Positions 40,201 to 53,166 of a stretch of DNA of 64,000 bases are shown in pieces. A program made the translations under genes and the position numbers. This DNA comes from Bugulina stolonifera (Eukaryota > Bryozoa > Gymnolaemata > Cheilostomatida > Bugulidae), in NCBI GenBank assembly GCA_935421135.1, contig OW285196.1:6464001-6528000 (forward strand), given 5' to 3'. Each line of letters begins with the position of its first letter. Within the stretch, counting starts at the first letter, position 1. The notes beneath the pieces were generated by a model, which made no database searches, had not been told where the DNA came from, and saw only the letters and a list, made by a program, of their open reading frames with translations.

Positions 40201-43200
40201 CTTACTATCTACACTATACTGTACGTACACCTTACTAATTACACTGTACTGTATGTACACCTTACTACCTACACTATACTGTATGTACACCTTACTATCT
40301 ACACTGTACTGTATGTGCACCTTACTACTTACACTGTACTGTATGTACACCTTACTACTTACACTATACTGTATGTACACCTTACTATCTACACTATACT
40401 GTATGTACACCTTACTATCTACACTGTACTGTATGTACACCTTACTACCTACACTATACTCTATATACACCTTACTATCTACACTATACTGTATGTACAC
40501 CTTACTACTTACACTGTACTGTATGTACACCTTACTATCTACACTATACTGTATGTACACCTTACTATCTACACTGTACTGTATGTACACCTTACTATCT
40601 ACACTGTACTGTATGTACACCTTACTACCTACACTATACTGTATGTACACCTTACTACTTACACTATACTGTATGTACACCTTACTATCTACACTGTACT
40701 GTATGTACACCTTACTACTTACACTATACTGTATGTACACCTTACTACTTACACTATACTGTATGTACCCCTTACTACCTACACTATACTGTATGTACAC
40801 CTTACTATCTACACTCTACTGTATGTACACCTTACTACTTACACTGTACTGTATGTACACCTTACTACTTATACTGTACTGTATGTACACCTCACTATCT
40901 ACACTGTACTGTACGTACACCTTACTACCTACACTATACTGTATGTACACCTTACTACTTATACTGTACTGTATGTACACCTTACTATCTACACTGTACT
41001 GTATGTACACCTTACTATCTACACTGTACTGTATGTACACCTTACTACCTACACTATACTGTATGTACACCTTACTATCTACACTATACTGTATGTACAC
41101 CTTACTACTTACACTGTACTGTATGTACACCTTACTACTTACACTATACTGTATGTACACCTTACTACTTACACTATACTCTATATACACCTTACTACCT
41201 ACACTATACTGTATGTACACCTTACTACTTACACTGTACTGTATGTACACCTTACTACTTACACTGTACTGTATGTACACCTTACTACTTACACTATACT
41301 GTATGTACACCTTACTACCTACACTATACTCTATATACACCTTACTACCTACACTATACTGTATGTACACCTTACTACTTACACTGTACTGTATGTACAC
41401 CTTACTACTTACACTGTACTGTATGTACACCTTACTACTTACACTATACTGTATGTACACCTTACTATCTACACTATACTGTATGTACACCTTACTATCT
41501 ACACTATACTCTATATACACCTTACTACCTACACTATACTGTATGTACACCTTACTACCTACACTATACTCTATATACACCTTACTACCTACACTGTACT
41601 GTATGTACACCTTACTACCTACACTATACTGTATGTACACCTTACTACTTACACTGTACTGTATGTACACCTTACTACTTACACTATACTGTATGTACAC
41701 CTTACTACTTATACTGTACTGTATGTACACCTTACTACTTACACTATACTGTATGTACACCTTACTACCTACACTATACTCTATATACACCTTACTACCT
41801 ACACTATACTGTATGTACACCTTACTACTTACACTGTACTGTATGTACACCTTACTACTTACACTGTACTGTATGTACCCCTTACTACTTACACTATACT
41901 GTATGTACACCTTACTACCTACACTATACTCTATATACACCTTACTATCTACACTATACTGTATGTACACCTTACTACCTACACTATACTGTACGTACAC
42001 CTTACTATCTACACTATACTGTATGTACACCTTACTACTTACACTGTACTGTATGTACACCTTACTATCTACACTATACTGTATGTACACCTTACTACCT
42101 ACACTATACTGTATGTACACCTTACTATCTACACTGTACTGTATGTACACCTTACTAATTACACTGTACGGTATGTACACCTTACTATCTACACTATACT
42201 GTATGTACACCTTACTATCTATACTGTACTGTATGTACACCTTACTATCTACACTATACTGTATGTACACCTTACTATCTACACTATACTGTACGTACAC
42301 CTTACTACTTACACTGTACTGTATGTACACCTAACTACCTACACTATACTGTATGTACACCTTACTATCTACACTGTACTGTATGTACACCTTACTACTT
42401 ACACTGTACTGTATGTACACCTTACTACTTACACTATACTGTATGTACACCTTACTATCTACACTATACTGTATGTACACCTTACTATCTACACTGTACT
42501 GTATGTACACCTTACTACCTACACTATACTCTATATACACCTTACTATCTACACTATACTGTATGTACACCTTACTACTTACACTGTACTGTATGTACAC
42601 CTTACTATCTACACTATACTGTATGTACACCTTACTATCTACACTGTACTGTATGTACACCTTACTATCTACACTGTACTGTATGTACACCTTACTACCT
42701 ACACTATACTGTATGTACACCTTACTACTTACACTATACTGTATGTACACCTTACTATCTACACTGTACTGTATGTACACCTTACTACTTACACTATACT
42801 GTATGTACACCTTACTACTTACACTATACTGTATGTACCCCTTACTACCTACACTATACTGTATGTACACCTTACTATCTACACTGTACTGTATGTACAC
42901 CTTACTACTTACACTGTACTGTATGTACACCTTACTACTTATACTGTACTGTATGTACACCTCACTATCTACACTGTACTGTACGTACACCTTACTACCT
43001 ACACTATACTGTATGTACACCTTACTACTTATACTGTACTGTATGTACACCTTACTATCTACACTGTACTGTATGTACACCTTACTATCTACACTGTACT
43101 GTATGTACACCTTACTACCTACACTATACTGTATGTACACCTTACTATCTACACTATACTGTATGTACACCTTACTACTTACACTGTACTGTATGTACAC

Positions 43201-46200
43201 CTTACTACTTACACTATACTGTATGTACACCTTACTACTTACACTATACTCTATATACACCTTACTACCTACACTATACTGTATGTACACCTTACTACTT
43301 ACACTGTACTGTATGTACACCTTACTACTTACACTGTACTGTATGTACACCTTACTACTTACACTATACTGTATGTACACCTTACTATCTACACTATCTA
43401 CTCTATATACACCTTACTACCTACACTATACTGTATGTACACCTTACTACTTACACTGTACTGTATGTACACCTTACTACTTACACTGTACTGTATGTAC
43501 ACCTTACTACTTACACTATACTGTATGTACACCTTACTATCTACACTATACTGTATGTACACCTTACTATCTACACTATACTCTATATACACCTTACTAC
43601 CTACACTATACTGTATGTACACCTTACTACCTACACTATACTCTATATACACCTTACTACCTACACTGTACTGTATGTACACCTTACTACCTACACTATA
43701 CTGTATGTACACCTTACTACTTACACTGTACTGTATGTACACCTTACTACTTACACTATACTGTATGTACACCTTACTACTTATACTGTACTGTATGTAC
43801 ACCTTACTACTTACACTATACTGTATGTACACCTTACTACCTACACTATACTCTATATACACCTTACTACCTACACTATACTGTATGACTTGTACACCTT
43901 ACTACTTACACTGTACTGTATGTACACCTTACTACTTACACTGTACTGTATGTACACCTTACTACTTACACTATACTGTATGAAAACCTTACTACCTACA
44001 CTATACTCTATATACACCTTACTATCTACACTATACTGTATGTACACCTTACTACCTACACTATACTGTACGTACACCTTACTATCTACACTATACTGTA
44101 TGTACACCTTACTACTTACACTGTACTGTATGTACACCTTACTATCTACACTATACTGTATGTACACCTTACTACCTACACTATACTGTATGTACACCTT
44201 ACTATCTACACTGTACTGTATGTACACCTTACTACTTACACTGTACTGTATGTACACCTTACTATCTACACTATACTGTATGTACACCTTACTATCTATA
44301 CTGTACTGTATGTACACCTTACTATCTACACTATACTGTATGTACACCTTACTATCTACACTATACTGTACGTACACCTTACTACTTACACTGTACTGTA
44401 TGTACACCTTACTACCTACACTATACTGTATGTACACCTTACTATCTACACTGTACTGTATGTACACCTTACTACTTACACTGTACTGTATGTACACCTT
44501 ACTACTTACACTATACTGTATGTACACCTTACTATCTACACTATACTGTATGTACACCTTACTATCTACACTGTACTGTATGTACACCTTACTACCTACA
44601 CTATACTCTATATACACCTTACTATCTACACTATACTGTATGTACACCTTACTACTTACACTGTACTGTATGTACACCTTACTATCTACACTATACTGTA
44701 TGTACACCTTACTATCTACACTGTACTGTATGTACACCTTACTATCTACACTGTACTGTATGTACACCTTACTACCTACGCTATACTGTATGTACACCTT
44801 ACTACTTACACTATACTGTATGTACACCTTACTATCTACACTGTACTGTATGTACACCTTACTACTTACACTATACTGTATGTACACCTTACTACTTACA
44901 CTATACTGTATGTACCCCTTACTACCTACACTATACTGTATGTACACCTTACTATCTACACTGTACTGTATGTACACCTTACTACTTACACTGTACTGTA
45001 TGTACACCTTACTACTTGTACTGTACTGTATGTACACCTCACTATCTACACTGTACTGTACGTACACCTTACTACCTACACTATACTGTATGTACACCTT
45101 ACTACTTATACTGTACTGTATGTACACCTTACTATCTACACTGTACTGTATGTACACCTTACTATCTACACTGTACTGTATGTACACCTTACTACCTACA
45201 CTATACTGTATGTACACCTTACTATCTACACTATACTGTATGTACACCTTACTACTTACACTGTACTGTATGTACACCTTACTACTTACACTATACTGTA
45301 TGTACACCTTACTACTTACACTATACTCTATATACACCTTACTACCTACACTATACTGTATGTACACCTTACTACTTACACTGTACTGTATGTACACCTT
45401 ACTACTTACACTGTACTGTATGTACACCTTACTACTTACACTATACTGTATGTACACCTTACTACCTACACTATACTCTATATACACCTTACTACCTACA
45501 CTATACTGTATGTACACCTTACTACTTACACTGTACTGTATGTACACCTTACTACTTACACTGTACTGTATGTACACCTTACTACTTACACTATACTGTA
45601 TGTACACCTTACTATCTACACTATACTGTATGTACACCTTACTATCTACACTATACTCTATATACACCTTACTACCTACACTATACTGTATGTACACCTT
45701 ACTACCTACACTATACTCTATATACACCTTACTACCTACACTGTACTGTATGTACACCTTACTACCTACACTATACTGTATGTACACCTTACTACTTACA
45801 CTGTACTGTATGTACACGTTACTACTTACACTATACTGTATGTACACCTTACTACTTATACTGTACTGTATGTACACCTTACTACTTACACTATACTGTA
45901 TGTACACCTTACTACCTACACTATACTCTATATACACCTTACTACCTACACTATACTGTATGTACACCTTACTACTTACACTGTACTGTATGTACACCTT
46001 ACTACTTACACTATACTGTATGTACACCTTACTACCTACACTATACTCTATATACACCTTACTACCTACACTATACTGTATGTACACCTTACTACTTACA
46101 CTGTACTGTATGTACACCTTACTACTTACACTATACTGTATGTACACCTTACTACTTATACTGTACTGTATGTACACCTTACTACTTACACTATACTGTA

Positions 46201-46987
46201 TGTACACCTTACTACCTACACTATACTCTATATACACCTTACTACCTACACTATACTGTATGTACACCTTACTACTTACACTGTACTGTATGTACACCTT
46301 ACTACTTACACTGTACTGTATGTACACCTTACTATCTACACTGTACTGTATGTACACCTTACTACTTACACTATACTGTATGTACACCTTACTACCTACA
46401 CTATACTCTATATACACCTTACTACTTACACTGTACTGTATGTACACCTTACTACCTACACTATACTGTATGTACACCTTACTATCTACACTATACTGTA
46501 TGTACACCTTACTACTTACACTATACTGTATGTACCCCTTACTACTTACACTATACTGTATGTACACCTTACTATCTACACTGTACTGTATGTACACCTT
46601 ACTACCTACACTATACTGTATGTACACCTTACTACTTACACTATACTGTATGTACACCTTACTACCTACACTATACTGTATGTACACCTTACTACTTACA
46701 CTGTACTGTATGTACACCTTACTACTTACACTGTACTGTATGTACACCTTACTATCTACACTGTACTGTATGTACACCTTACTATCTACACTATACTGTA
46801 TGTACACCTTGTAGATATTGACGAGTGTGCATCCTCCAACACAGCACCGGATTGCAGCTCCAATAGATACTGCTACAATACTCAAGGCTCGGCTGAATGC
46901 CGCTGTAGAGACGGATTTGTTGGAGACGGCTTTGAATGCGTCCATAAAGATTTCTTCAAATCGTTTAAGAACTTGGGCGAACGTTAA
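34174..46987 (+). CDS. Gene C: short secreted EGF protein with giant minisatellite intron
   Basis: Exons: 34174-34258 (signal peptide), 35127-35252 (cbEGF), 36071-36148 (Ser/Thr linker), 36827-36952 (EGF), 46815-46987 (cbEGF and stop). All junctions are phase 1. The intron 36953-46814 begins with GC rather than GT and is nearly filled by a 30-bp tandem array. The predicted product is about 195 residues: signal peptide, three EGF modules, a short linker and a basic tail ending NLGER. It shares the signal peptide with gene B but lacks the mucin, HYR-like and C-terminal exons, so it may be a truncated gene or a small secreted relative. A distal continuation by alternative splicing cannot be excluded. 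Confidence 0.65.
34755..34874 (+). pseudogene. Dead EGF exon in gene C
   Basis: Acceptor ACAAAG and donor ATG|GTGAGT survive and the late cysteines are clear (GYSCVCAPGYTGDQNICNG), but an in-frame TGA follows the first cysteine (HCGGT stop CVETAIC). Its gene B counterpart carries different lesions. Confidence 0.65.
35127..35252 (+). CDS. Gene C cbEGF exon
   Basis: Acceptor CATGTAG, donor G|GTAATT, phase 1-1. D-I-D-E-C opening, CINTDGSYQCKC motif, six cysteines. Confidence 0.82.
35253..36070 (+). other. Gene C intron
   Basis: AT-rich, with no gene or recognisable element. Confidence 0.6.
36071..36148 (+). CDS. Gene C Ser/Thr-rich linker exon
   Basis: Acceptor ACTTAG, donor G|GTAAGA, phase 1-1, 26 codons. 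Reads ITSSTRRTSISASTPTPTSS, a likely O-glycosylated spacer. Supported by phase and composition only. Confidence 0.6.
36515..36785 (-). mobile_element. tRNA-derived SINE (minus strand)
   Basis: The reverse strand has a tRNA-like head: A-box-like GTGGCAGATTGGGTAGAATG and B box GGTTCGAATCCC, followed by the family tail GGTGTTAGGAAGACC. No intact tRNA fold is claimed. Confidence 0.7.
36827..36952 (+). CDS. Gene C EGF exon followed by a GC donor
   Basis: Acceptor CATGCAG, phase 1. ASCSKNGYCGWDP and QQCYCNDGFTGDGSNC show six cysteines of the non-calcium subtype seen in gene A exons 4 and 9. The donor is G|GCAAGT, matching the strong consensus seen at GC-AG introns. Confidence 0.78.
37329..46810 (+). 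repeat. 9.5-kb minisatellite, 30-bp unit, about 315 copies
   Basis: One unit, CTTACTAYCTACACTRTACT plus a GTATGTACAC end, repeats head to tail across the whole stretch. Period is exact except for a 2-bp insertion near 43398 and a 5-bp insertion near 43889. Variants mark higher-order repeats: 1140 bp (38 units; e.g. the unusual TTACTAATT unit at 39091 and 40231) and 2070 bp (69 units; the CTCACTATCT unit at 40891, 42961 and 45038). The array lies in gene C's last intron and ends 4 bp before the exon. Open frames on both strands result from the unit length and lack of stops. Confidence 0.97.
46815..46987 (+). CDS. Gene C last exon: cbEGF and stop
   Basis: Acceptor CACCTTGTAG formed at the array edge. 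Reads D-I-D-E-C, SSNRYCYNTQGSAECRC and FVGDGFEC, then a tail VHKDFFKSFKNLGER and TAA at 46985-46987. Unlike every other EGF exon here there is no donor after the last cysteine, so this is read as terminal. Confidence 0.7.
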
Positions 46988-47210
46988 AAGTAATAATTTT
47001 TCTTCAAATGCCTGATTCTCTATGCCTAATGAACTAAACATTTCTATTCCTCATCTCTAGAATTAACTGGGAAGTTGTCTCATCCTTCTACAAGTACATG
47101 TAAACTATTCCATGACTGTGCACTAATGATGCTTAATATTCAATTTAGACTAAACTCCTTTCATTTATTTTGTAACTAGCCGAACAATGATAAGTTAGAA
47201 ATGTGCTCAT

Positions 47211-47216
47211 AATAAA
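47211..47216 (+). terminator. Candidate poly(A) signal of gene C
   Basis: AATAAA about 220 bases after the stop. Confidence 0.4.
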
Positions 47217-50200
47217 TATTGTTTTTATTGTCAATAGATGTCATAATAAGTTGGAATGCTTCAGGACTACTTCAGAACTCATAAAAGTCACGGTGAACAG
47301 TCAATTGATTGTTCTGATATAGCCTTGTGTGCTGGAAAACTTTGTGTACCTACTGTGAAATACCCACATTTTATTCATTTGATTCTGAACTCTCCTGTGA
47401 ATGCTCAACAACATTTTTTAGTACTTTAGTACATCTTGTTAATACTTAGTCTCACACGGCCAAACCCTGGTGCTCTGACTAGCGTGTGGCTGATGCCACC
47501 ACCATAGCGACCACCCCGGCATGTTTTATTTACTTACAAAATTGCACACATGCAATTAGCACAAAACAAACTTGCAGCTAACTGATTCATATATTGGAAA
47601 TGCAATATTGTTATAATACCTCATCCATGAGCAAGTTAAATCTGAAAGTAGCATCTATTTATCATAATTTACAATCCTTATTAGACACATAATCGTGTTA
47701 ATGTAGCTACTAATCGGTCAGTGTATTCCTAATTAAGTACTGTCTTGTAAAAGTCTGGAAGTTTAAGGATTAAATTCCAGTTGTCAGTTGTTGATCTACT
47801 AATGGTGAACCTGAATACCCTGAGCTCATTGAGGTTAGAGGAGATGGACATTAATTAATTATACCATTATTTCTGACGCACACCTGAAAAAGGAAACTTG
47901 GACGGCTGGACAGCTTCATCGCAATAATAGACTTGCTGTAGTGTTTGCTGAATTTTGAAAATATGATTGTGTTTACACATACATAATATGTAAAATGTAC
48001 AATTGTATTAATGGAGTGCCCATCTGGGGAGGCTTATTTGTATCATTATGCTAATAGGAAATGTTAAAATGTTGAAATAACTAGCATTAAAGCTGGCTGT
48101 ACACTCCTTGCTTCATGAGATTGTCCAAACAATCCAAGTACCAAGTACGAAAGATATTGACTATCGATCACTTACACTGTTGCCACAGTCAATACCATTG
48201 GTTGCGTGATATTATGGGATTTATTGGCATCATTATTGTCATGCGCAAGCAAACGTATCAGCTCGGTCGTCCACAGGTATTGCCACTGCCTGTTATTGTT
48301 TATCGCTACAAGACTGGTCATGACAAGAACAGGCACTTACAACACCTGTCATATATTCACATCAAACCACTTCATATGGTTCCCATAGGTGCGTGCTTTG
48401 TAATGGTACTTTCTTGCCCTACACTTCACTTACACTTAGCTTCCCCTTATGCCCTTCATTAACCAATAGATGGGAGACTATCTTGAGAGGAAAATAGCTA
48501 ATATTGCATAATGAATTACTAATGAGACTGAAATAGGAAAAGGCATAGCACTGATGAATTATCATAAAATAGTTGTACAATGAAGTGTTTATCCATTTCA
48601 TCACTGGGAAAATTTTTCAGTAAAAGTGTCAAACGTTATTCTGCGTAGAATGAGTAATGCTAAAGCTAAAAATATGTGCACTGTATGCTAAGTTTAGGTG
48701 TTGAAGTACACGTAGTCAAATTATAATAATTAGCAGTCGTTACATCAAGTACCAACAAGGAGCACGCAGGGGTAATAGCCCACTTGGAACTCTGTTATGC
48801 TGATCTCATGTTAAGGGACATGAGCTAGTCTTTGTTCTCAGCTCACAGACATTTCCTAACACAGATTAACTTGTCCAACAGATAAAATTAAATATTTGTT
48901 TTCAAAACTTTAATGCTATTATTCCTTCACAAAATAGTTATTGATAGCTAATTTTACACATTTCCGAGCTATATTTGGAGTAAATGTTTCGACAAAACAT
49001 TTGTGAGTGTACAAGAAATTGAGTATCAGCATACCAGAATCTGTCTTTACCCTACAATAATGACCAGTTAACCAAAAGCTTGTGCCAGTCTATCGGTAGT
49101 GTCAGAAGTAGGCAAATCATTTCATCACCTCCCATTTTTAGTTTGAATGGCTCTGTAGCTTTTGAAACAATAAGCCTTTGATCCAGATCGCAACAATAAC
49201 ATACAATTGCATATAGCATGTACACACACATTGTACGCATAAATATGGGAAACTATTATGTTGAATTTCTTATCTATAACTGTATTATGGCCTCTATGCT
49301 AGCAACCATGATACCATTATATATTGGTGGGTTCGGCAATAATAATAGAAACTACAGTATTACCTATGGCTTATCATCCAACTGAGGTACTAGTCTACTT
49401 CACATGTACCAGCGTATTAGTGAAGATTTTATATAAACCTTTGAATCAAGTCTATATAGACATACCCTATGTCTATAATATAGACATACCAGATTTTCAC
49501 ACAAAACCTAATTTTCTTGATTAGTATCAAGATTACTTCGAAATTGTTACTCCTCTTTATAAACTAGCAACTGGAAGAAATAAATATTATATTGTGCAAT
49601 ATTAATATCTTTGAAAAAATTTTAGGGAACTCTAGTATTACCTACATGTATATTGGATATGGTTAGTTAACATGCTTTGGGTGTATAGCATACATGTAGC
49701 ATTGAACGCTGTAAACACTATTTGGTATATGTTAGCGTGGGATGACCTGCATATGACAGCTAAAATCAGTGCCCTGGTTAAAGGAAATGCTAAAATGGGA
49801 ACTGCATCCTACACTTATTTACAGTCACCTTGACCTTGACATTGACCTACATTTGTACATATCAGTGTGATAAGCTGTAGCATTAGGTGCGACTTCCCCG
49901 GGATGCACTCATCTAAATTTAGCCAAATATTCTTACCATATCTCACAACGACAGAGATCCTAGCAACATTGTAACAACACATTCACACAGAGAAATTAAA
50001 CTAAAAGGTAGCCTTATGATATGAATTTGACAAAATAAAATTTCAGTTGACAAACACATAATATTGACAGCTTTTGAAGCATTCACATTTTTTAATGTCA
50101 TGGTGAAAAGAGGCATCCATACACAATACAGATAGTTAGCAGGTGCCCTCCATCTATCATACACACTACCGATACATGTAGATAGCTAGCAAGTGCCCTC

Positions 50201-50440
50201 TCCATCTGCTCTCCATCTACTCTACACTGTATGTTATGTTTTGTGATCACTTGTCATAATGAGATAAATAAGATTCACCATTTTGTAGAAATGTACTAAT
50301 AACTGTATACCAGGAACTATCGTATTGGTACTATTAGTATTGAGGGAAACAAAAATGTATAACGCTGATCTCAATGTTCAGTCAACTGTACCAGAAGGAA
50401 GTAAATGTGTTTGGTAATTTCAAGTTCCTATAGGCAACTA
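47217..50440 (+). other. Intergenic region between gene C and gene D1
   Basis: AT-rich DNA. A 115-codon open frame at 48115-48462 has no recognisable features. No transposon ends or conserved modules seen. The duplicated D-gene upstream sequence begins near 50170. Confidence 0.6.
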
Positions 50441-50444
50441 CAAT

Positions 50445-50704
50445 GATATTTGTAGCCATACACTATCATGAGCGTTGCTAATTATTGGACATTTGCCACT
50501 TTGAATAATTAATATTAATGTGACTGTGATAATCTACTCGTTTTCAATTCGTGTGTTAGATTCAACAAGCCATAACTACGAGTCATTCTGACCTCAGCGT
50601 GACGTTAAGATAATAAATTATCACATTTTGACATGAATTACGATAAAGATACAGCATGATTAATTGCATCAAGATTGGTATAAAAGGCTTGTAGTACCTC
50701 AGTT
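50445..50704 (+). promoter_or_regulatory. Gene D1 promoter with TATA box
   Basis: TATAAAAG at 50679-50686, about 25-30 bp before the start of the conserved leader. The preceding 250 bp is kept in D2 and D3, including GAATAATTAATATTAATG, CATTCTGACCTCAGCGTGAC and CACATTTTGACATGA. This conserved block is the likely shared control region. Confidence 0.75.
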
Positions 50705-52780
50705 CATCACCAATCAGTTTCTGGTATTCTCTTGGAACATACAGCTGCTGGATCAGCCACTTTATAAGGTAAGGATATACAATTCTTTGTGATATAACTT
50801 AGCAGATATATCCAGATTGTACATGTATTTAGGTTATACAGCAGCCAAGAATTTTTTAATTTATTTGATCATCTGCCATTTTACATCTACATGCATATGT
50901 ACATTAGGGCGTACTAAAATGCATTGCATTGTGGCATCGAGCCATTCCAATCTTCTGCGAAATAGACACAAAAGTCGTGCAATAAACAACATTGGCTATT
51001 AAGAACTTCAGCTCGAAGCTGGATGAATGAGTGGGCCATATCAGTGTAATGGTCTACTACTAACTGTGTAAAACCCATAATGCCTTGATATACATTGTAT
51101 GCTTGTTCATGAATGGCGTCGTGACATTATGCTGTTATTATATTGTTTCTGCTCCTCTCTAGGATGTCTCACACCAGTGTAACGATATGCGCCTTGATGG
51201 CGGTGCTAGCAGCAGTGTCTGCAGATTACCATTCTGTGCCAAGTCCATATCAGAAGACACCAGTAACCTATAGACCACACCCAACTTACAAACCAGAGCC
51301 CACCTACAGACCACATCCAACTTACAAACCAGAGCCCACCTACAGACCACACCCAACTTACAAACCAGAGCCCACCTACAGACCACACCCAACTTACAAA
51401 CCAGAGCCCACCTACAGACCACACCCAACTTACAAGCCAGAGCCCACCTACAGACCACATCCAACTTACAAACCAGAGCCCACCTACAGACCACACCCAA
51501 CTTACAAACCAGAGCCCACCTACAGACCACACCCAACTTACAAACCAGAGCCCACCTACAGACCACACCCAACTTACAAACCAGAGCCCACTTACAAGCC
51601 ACACCCAACTTACAAGCCAGAGCCCACCTATAGACCACACCCAACCTACAAACCAGAGCCCACCTACAGACCACACCCAACTTACAAGCCACACCCAACT
51701 TACAAGCCAGAGCCCACTTACAAGCCACACCCAACTTACAAGCCACACCCAACTTACAAGCCACACCCAACTTACAAGCCACACCCAACTTACAAGCCAC
51801 ACCCTTACCCTGGACACACTGTCAGTAAGTGTCTCACCTTCCATCTTTTGTTATACATGTATTTAGGAACGTTTCCTTATTTGTTTTTAGTCAAGAATAA
51901 AATAATATTGCTGACCGTCCTTCATCACACACACAGCTCATTTTTCAGTTTCAAATATTCTCATAATATTGCACTCTAATAGTCGCCATGTTGTTGTGCA
52001 GCAATACAGCACACTTGATGGCTATGTAAGTACTAGAATACTATCACAGTCATACGCTTTCAATCTCCTGCGCCTATTATAGCCTATTTTTATTACATTT
52101 TAGTCGATGAATGCACCTGTTTTGAGAAGGGTAACTTCTACTCCCCAATCTCTGCTGATTACTGTGGCAGCTTCATTCAGTCCACAGCTAAGCTGCCTCC
52201 TAAGGTACACAAGTGCCCATATGGTCTGCAGTTTGACGTAAAGACTTGTGTCTGCAACTATCCCAAGGACACCGTCTGCCCCAACTACTGCCCCAAGTAC
52301 TAAGCAGCACACAGACTTATCAGGTAAATAGTGTTTCCTTAACTTTTTTATAGTAAATTGCATGCTTATAACCTTGACAGAAAATAGCAATGCATATATT
52401 AATGTGTATGGCTCAGTATAGTTTCGTTTTCTCTGTCAAATTGAAACATACATGTACATGTTCAGGTACTTTATGACTTTTTCTCTTGGTATATGCATAT
52501 AGAAATTATGCTTTTCTGTTAATTGTAGAAACATCTCATGAAGGATCACTGCTGAAGATAAGGCTGAAAAGTTGATTCCTGGTTTCTGTGTCTGAGATAC
52601 TGCTATATAAAATAATATTATAGACTTTCATTTCAATACTTTGAACATATTTTAGATAGCGACGAGAGTACATCTATGTAGTTGAACTTGTACTTTGTAT
52701 GTAGATTAGTTTAATTGTCAGTTTATTTCAATTAACTGCTTTTAATAAACATGTAATAAACAGAGAATATCAATCATTAT
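50705..52780 (+). CDS. Gene D1: secreted Tyr/Pro/His-repeat protein with CBM14-like domain (286 aa)
   Basis: Exons: non-coding about 50705-50768, 51163-51824 (ATG 51164), 52104-52323 (TAA 52301-52303) and a 3' UTR exon from 52529. Residues 1-20 are a signal peptide ending V-S-A. About 30 tandem hexapeptides Y-[KR]-P-[HE]-P-T follow, mostly alternating YRPHPT and YKPEPT. The C-terminal 66 residues have eight cysteines and the block HKCPYGLQFDVKTCVCNYP, like CBM14/peritrophin-A chitin-binding domains, although the family's third cysteine position is Ser (CGSFIQS). Such Tyr/Pro-rich repeats resemble adhesive and structural proteins whose Tyr can be hydroxylated or cross-linked; His may bind metal. 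Function is inferred: an extracellular structural or adhesive protein able to anchor to chitin or glycan. Confidence 0.85.
51164..51824 (+). CDS. Gene D1 coding exon 1: signal peptide and repeats
   Basis: ATG just after acceptor CTCTCTAG, in the same place in all three copies. Donor A|GTAAGT, phase 1. Codes for MSHTSVTICALMAVLAAVSA then the hexapeptide repeat. Confidence 0.88.
52104..52303 (+). CDS. Gene D1 coding exon 2: CBM14-like Cys-rich domain
   Basis: Acceptor ATTTTAG, phase 1; opens I-D-E-C-T-C. The 200 coding bases appear identical to those of D2. Confidence 0.85.
52744..52760 (+). terminator. Gene D1 poly(A) signals
   Basis: Two AATAAA motifs, 52744 and 52755; the same pair recurs in D2. 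Confidence 0.7.
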
Positions 52781-53016
52781 ACCTTGATGACACAATAGCA
52801 GCGAAAAGTTGACAATATAAATTATTTAGAACAAAACAGTAATTTCGCACCTTCAATATAAATATTTAGAACAAGACAGTCCTTTCACACCTTCAATAAC
52901 GTTCACTAATTTGAATCAATTTATTCACTGATTGATTTGAGATATCAAATATACAGTGTCAACAAGCACATGTACATGTGCTTGGTTTCAGAGATCCTAT
53001 TTCGTAAGTTTGTTGC

Positions 53017-53166
53017 GTGTTACATTGCTAGATGCTATGATGTGTTACATTGCTAGATGCTATGATGTGTTACATTGCTAGATGCTATGATGTGCTACAT
53101 TGCTAGATGCTATGATGTGTTACATTGCTAGATGCTATGATGTGTTACATTGCTAGATGCTATGAT
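53017..53166 (+). repeat. 25-bp tandem repeat, six copies, after D1
   Basis: GTGTTACATTGCTAGATGCT plus ATGAT, exact except for one base. The same repeat follows D3 at 63884 to the window end. Confidence 0.95.

Noticed and set aside
37329..46810. CRISPR-like array
   Set aside because: There are no unique spacers; the units are directly adjacent in eukaryotic intronic DNA.
37311..46821. Very long open frames on both strands (up to 1222 codons) encoding decapeptide repeats
   Set aside because: The 30-bp unit has no stops in several frames, so all stay open. Indels of 2 and 5 bp switch the encoded peptide without harm, there is no start context or domain, and flanking EGF exons place the array in an intron.
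43871..47041. A 1056-codon minus-strand frame that begins in unique sequence and enters the array
   Set aside because: Its first 80 codons are the antisense of the EGF terminal exon, and the rest is the array.
47045..47095. An extra Ser/Thr linker exon after gene C's last EGF exon
   Set aside because: An acceptor-like CTCTAG exists, but the preceding exon has no phase-compatible donor.
48115..48462. 115-codon open frame between genes C and D1
   Set aside because: No recognisable domain, splice support or duplicate; chance frame more likely.
51159..51844. Minus-strand Cys/Trp-rich frames over the D genes
   Set aside because: Antisense of the hexapeptide repeats; the plus strand has signal peptide, splicing and three-copy conservation.
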